Assembly: GCF_900119075.1 (NCBI RefSeq)
Contig: NZ_FPIP01000001.1
Span: forward strand, 186,001-250,000
Source: Ruminococcus flavefaciens
Lineage (GTDB): Bacteria > Bacillota > Clostridia > Oscillospirales > Ruminococcaceae
DNA: 64,000 nt
Direction of reading: 5' to 3'
Within the stretch, counting starts at the first letter, position 1, and each line of letters opens with the position of its first letter. The notes under the pieces were generated by a model. That model did not search any database. It was not told where the DNA came from and was given only the letters and a program-made list of their open reading frames with translations. Positions 61,593 to 64,000 of the stretch are shown piece by piece. The position numbers and the translations under genes were made by a program.

Positions 61593-62540
61593 ATGCCGAT
61601 AAGGATCTCGTCAGAGCTGCCAGCATTCAAGACTCTTGGAGAAGAAAATATCTTCGTAATGTCCAAGGAAAGGGCGGAGCATCAGGATATCCGTCCGCTT
61701 AAGGTCATTATACTCAATATAATGCCCAAAAAAATAGAGACCGAGAGCCAGCTCATGAGACTGCTCAGTAATACGCCTTTACAGGTGGACGTTGAGCTTC
61801 TGCAAATGGCTTCTCATGTTTCGAGAAATACATCAAGTCATCATCTGGATTCTTTCTACAAGACCTTTGATGAGATAAGCGACAACCGCTACGACGGAAT
61901 GATAATCACAGGCGCTCCCGTGGAGCTTCTTGACTTCGAGCAGGTGGATTACTGGAAGGAAATAACCAATATCATGGAGTGGTCAAAGACTCATGTTTTC
62001 TCCACTATCTATATCTGCTGGGCGGCTCAGGCAGGACTTTACTATCATTACGGTATCCCGAAATATACTCTCGACCAGAAGATGTTCGGTATTTTCCCTC
62101 ACAGGGCTGAGGTAAGCAACTGTCAGCTCCTGAGAGGCTTCGACGATATATTCTATGTTCCTCATTCACGCAATACCGAGGTTCGCAGAGAGGATATAGA
62201 GCGTATACCACAGCTTGAGATACTGACCTCGTCGGAGATATCTGGAGTTCACATCGTTGCAAATAAAAACGGCAGGCAGTACTTCATCACAGGTCACTCC
62301 GAGTATGACAGGGATACTATCGCCAACGAGTACAGGAGAGATGTGGAAAAGGGCATTGATATACAGATACCCTATAATTATTTCCCGAATGACGATCCCA
62401 ATAATATGCCTGTATTCTCATGGAGATGCACTGCAAACCTTATGTTCTCGAACTGGCTGAATTACTGCGTATATCAGAAAACTCCCTATAATCTTGAGGA
62501 GCTTGAAGTCCGCAACTGGAACTGGGAGACAAGTCTGTAA
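61593..62540 (+). CDS. metA: Homoserine O-acyltransferase MetA
   Basis: First committed step of methionine synthesis, acylating homoserine. The 315-residue protein shows [52 protein letters not shown], catalytic Cys in [19 protein letters not shown], and the His/Glu in [15 protein letters not shown]. Whether it uses acetyl- or succinyl-CoA is not certain; many Firmicutes enzymes use acetyl-CoA. Confidence 0.96.
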   Translation: MPIRISSELPAFKTLGEENIFVMSKERAEHQDIRPLKVIILNIMPKKIETESQLMRLLSNTPLQVDVELLQMASHVSRNTSSHHLDSFYKTFDEISDNRYDGMIITGAPVELLDFEQVDYWKEITNIMEWSKTHVFSTIYICWAAQAGLYYHYGIPKYTLDQKMFGIFPHRAEVSNCQLLRGFDDIFYVPHSRNTEVRREDIERIPQLEILTSSEISGVHIVANKNGRQYFITGHSEYDRDTIANEYRRDVEKGIDIQIPYNYFPNDDPNNMPVFSWRCTANLMFSNWLNYCVYQKTPYNLEELEVRNWNWETSL

Positions 62541-62553
62541 AGGAGAAGTTTAA

Positions 62554-63231
62554 ATGGACAATAATTACGGAAATAACCAATATAATAACGGCTATAACAA
62601 CAACGGATACAATAACGGATACAATAACAACGGCAACGGCGGCGGATATCAGAACAATAATCAGTACGGCAATTATAACAGCAATTATAATATGCCCCGT
62701 GACGAGCGCAAGGGCGGCGGATTTGCTATCGCTTCCTTTGTTATGGCGCTTGTCAATATCATACCATGCTGCACCTGCCTTAGCATAATCACAGTTCCCC
62801 TTTGTATCATTTTTGCTATCATATCCCTTGTGCAGAAGAGAAAGGGCACAGCCTTTGCTATAATCGGTATCGTGCTTTCGGTGCTTGCAGGAATATTCTT
62901 TGCGTATTACGGCTTTATCATGTACAAGATAATGCCTGACGCTATGTACTTCGCAGAGCACCAGCAGCAGATTACAGAGGATTACGACAGAGACGGCACT
63001 ATTCCCGAAAGATTCGAGAAGTACCGCGATCCTAAGTACGATAAGTACTGGAAGAACAGCGGCTACGACAGCTTTGATGAATTCTTCGGCAAGGAGATAA
63101 TCGAGAAGAACCGCTACAGAATTGGTTCATCGTCATCTTCACGTTCTTCATCAAGAAGCTCATCGTCGAGAAAGTCCTCAGGCGGAAGTATAGACGACCT
63201 GACGCTGACATTTTTGCCCGTTTTTGCATAG
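62554..63231 (+). CDS. DUF4190-like membrane protein with Asn/Gly/Tyr-rich N-terminus
   Basis: A 225-residue protein. Residues 1-46 are low complexity (repeats of NGYNNN); two membrane segments lie at about 57-90 (IASFVMALVNIIPCCTCLSIITVPLCIIF) and 98-125 (AFAIIGIVLSVLAGIFFAYYGFIM), the DUF4190 pattern. The tail is hydrophilic with a Ser/Arg-rich stretch (about 188-212). Function unknown. GGAGAAG precedes the ATG. Confidence 0.75.
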   Translation: MDNNYGNNQYNNGYNNNGYNNGYNNNGNGGGYQNNNQYGNYNSNYNMPRDERKGGGFAIASFVMALVNIIPCCTCLSIITVPLCIIFAIISLVQKRKGTAFAIIGIVLSVLAGIFFAYYGFIMYKIMPDAMYFAEHQQQITEDYDRDGTIPERFEKYRDPKYDKYWKNSGYDSFDEFFGKEIIEKNRYRIGSSSSSRSSSRSSSSRKSSGGSIDDLTLTFLPVFA

Positions 63232-63239
63232 TAAACACT

Positions 63240-63269
63240 GCTCCCCGATATTACACGGGGAGCTCTTTT
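63240..63269 (+). terminator. Terminator overlapping the end of the deacetylase gene
   Basis: GCTCCCCG-ATATTACA-CGGGGAGC followed by TCTTTT. The stop codon of the minus-strand deacetylase lies in the loop. Confidence 0.8.
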
Positions 63270-64000
63270 GTTATCCGTTCCATGTATTCCTCAGTGGTGA
63301 GAAGACCGCTCCTGTTATAGCGGAATATACCGTATAGACAGTCAGGCTTGCGGGTGATAGTGTTCATGCCCTCACGGCAGGTGAGAGTCATGAGTATGCC
63401 GCTGTCACGGAGCACAGGCAGGCTCTCCTTGCTGAGAGCTCCGAAAGGATAGGCAAATACCGCAGGCACAATGCCGCAGTTATCGTGAAGCTCGGTTTTC
63501 AGCAGTCCTATATCTGTGCGAAGAATTGATGTGTAATCATCATTGCTTTCCTCGGGGAGCTTAGCGCAGCCCTGCCGCAGTCCGTTTCGGGAATGCATAT
63601 CGTAGGTGTGGCTGCCTATCTCAACGCGCCCCGAGGCGGCAAGCTCCGAGATATCCGCCCATGTGAGATAAGAGTAGCAGTCCGCATGAGGATCGGCGGC
63701 TGCATAATCGTCGGTATATCTGCCAACAATAGATACAACGGCACACATATCATGCTTTTTGAGAAGCGGCAGGGCAATTGACAGATTATTGTAAAAGCCG
63801 TCGTCAAAGGTTATGAGCACGGGCTTTTTCGGCAGGCTGCCCTTGCCGTTGGTGTAGTCAATGAGCTGCTGTGCGCTGACTGCCGTGAAGCCGTGAGATT
63901 CAAGCCATTCAAGGTCTGCGTCAAGCTGTGAGGGAGAGACTATGTAGTCCGCAGGGGGCTTTTCGCATACGCTGTGGTACATTATCACAGGGAGCGACAC
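63251..64000 (-). CDS. Polysaccharide deacetylase family protein (5' end at window edge)
   Basis: NodB-fold carbohydrate esterase (CE4-like). The frame is open to the right edge, so the N-terminus is probably outside. Visible: VIMYHSVCEKPPADY, the metal site DDGFYNN (Asp-Asp) and SHTYDMH (His-x3-His), AYPFGALS, and a terminal ...GIFRYNRSGL. It removes acetyl groups from peptidoglycan or another polysaccharide. Confidence 0.9.
   Translation of the reverse strand: MSLPVIMYHSVCEKPPADYIVSPSQLDADLEWLESHGFTAVSAQQLIDYTNGKGSLPKKPVLITFDDGFYNNLSIALPLLKKHDMCAVVSIVGRYTDDYAAADPHADCYSYLTWADISELAASGRVEIGSHTYDMHSRNGLRQGCAKLPEESNDDYTSILRTDIGLLKTELHDNCGIVPAVFAYPFGALSKESLPVLRDSGILMTLTCREGMNTITRKPDCLYGIFRYNRSGLLTTEEYMERITKELPV

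Overview
This 64 kb window looks like a chromosomal segment from a cellulosome-forming Ruminococcus or a close relative in the Oscillospiraceae (Firmicutes). The reasons are five secreted proteins carrying type I dockerins, xylan-, pectin- and mannan-degrading modules, Firmicutes-type housekeeping clusters (yhbY-nadD/yqeK-LCP-rsfS-leuS, scpAB, gerW, dacF), consensus TTGACA/TATAAT promoters with strong GGAGG ribosome binding sites, and TTG/GTG starts. Species is not determined from sequence alone.

Layout. 1-15.9 kb: housekeeping genes on the plus strand: smc (cut by the window edge), ftsY, rdgB, a YhbY RNA-binding protein, a flavodoxin-like protein, a fused nadD-yqeK, an LCP cell wall ligase, rsfS, a small membrane protein, leuS, rpsU with a structured leader, a YqeG-type phosphatase, aroQ, a Xaa-Pro peptidase, efp and an acidic CD1247-like protein. 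16-24 kb: a plant cell wall degradation island: GH43-CBM22-dockerin separated by one in-frame TGA from a CE1 esterase, a dockerin protein of unknown function, and a beta-helix (GH141-like)-CBM6-dockerin enzyme. 24-31 kb: an anion/proton transporter, then an M13 metallopeptidase lipoprotein with an ABC exporter. 31-36 kb: a TetR regulator facing a DUF1858 redox protein, and a three-gene membrane glycosylation-like operon. 36-40.5 kb: a TPP riboswitch-controlled thiamine pyrimidine operon (thiD-cytX-thiC). 40.5-43.2 kb: a flavin reductase with two rubredoxin domains, an EFR1 flavodoxin-ferredoxin, HU and an H1-like DUF6465 protein. 43.4-50.5 kb: a second cell wall degradation island: unknown dockerin protein, PL1-PL9-dockerin pectate lyase, CBM-GH26-dockerin mannanase. 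50.9-55.6 kb: minus-strand small genes (radical SAM, dCMP deaminase, a 57-residue zinc ribbon protein, tRNA-Gln, acetyltransferases, TcdA, DUF3781, rpmB). 55.7-64 kb: plus-strand M50 protease, scpA, scpB, DUF2953, gerW, dacF, rluB, an unknown gene, metA, a DUF4190-like membrane protein, and a polysaccharide deacetylase cut by the right edge.

The most unusual signal is a pair of about 273 bp hairpin-rich elements (25425-25696 and 50539-50813, opposite orientations). Each sits exactly in the loop of what would otherwise be a perfect intrinsic terminator stem; the two terminator stems differ in sequence, while the element inside is conserved. The central 33-34 bp segment, flanked by 20 bp inverted repeats, is flipped relative to the arms between the copies. 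This looks like a non-autonomous mobile or RNA element that targets terminator hairpins. Other notable signals: the in-frame TGA that cuts CE1 from its dockerin-bearing partner; face-to-face consensus promoters whose -35 boxes lie in matching palindromes between tetR and the DUF1858 gene; FtsY with its acidic domain at the C-terminus; and two sequence classes of dockerin in the two islands.
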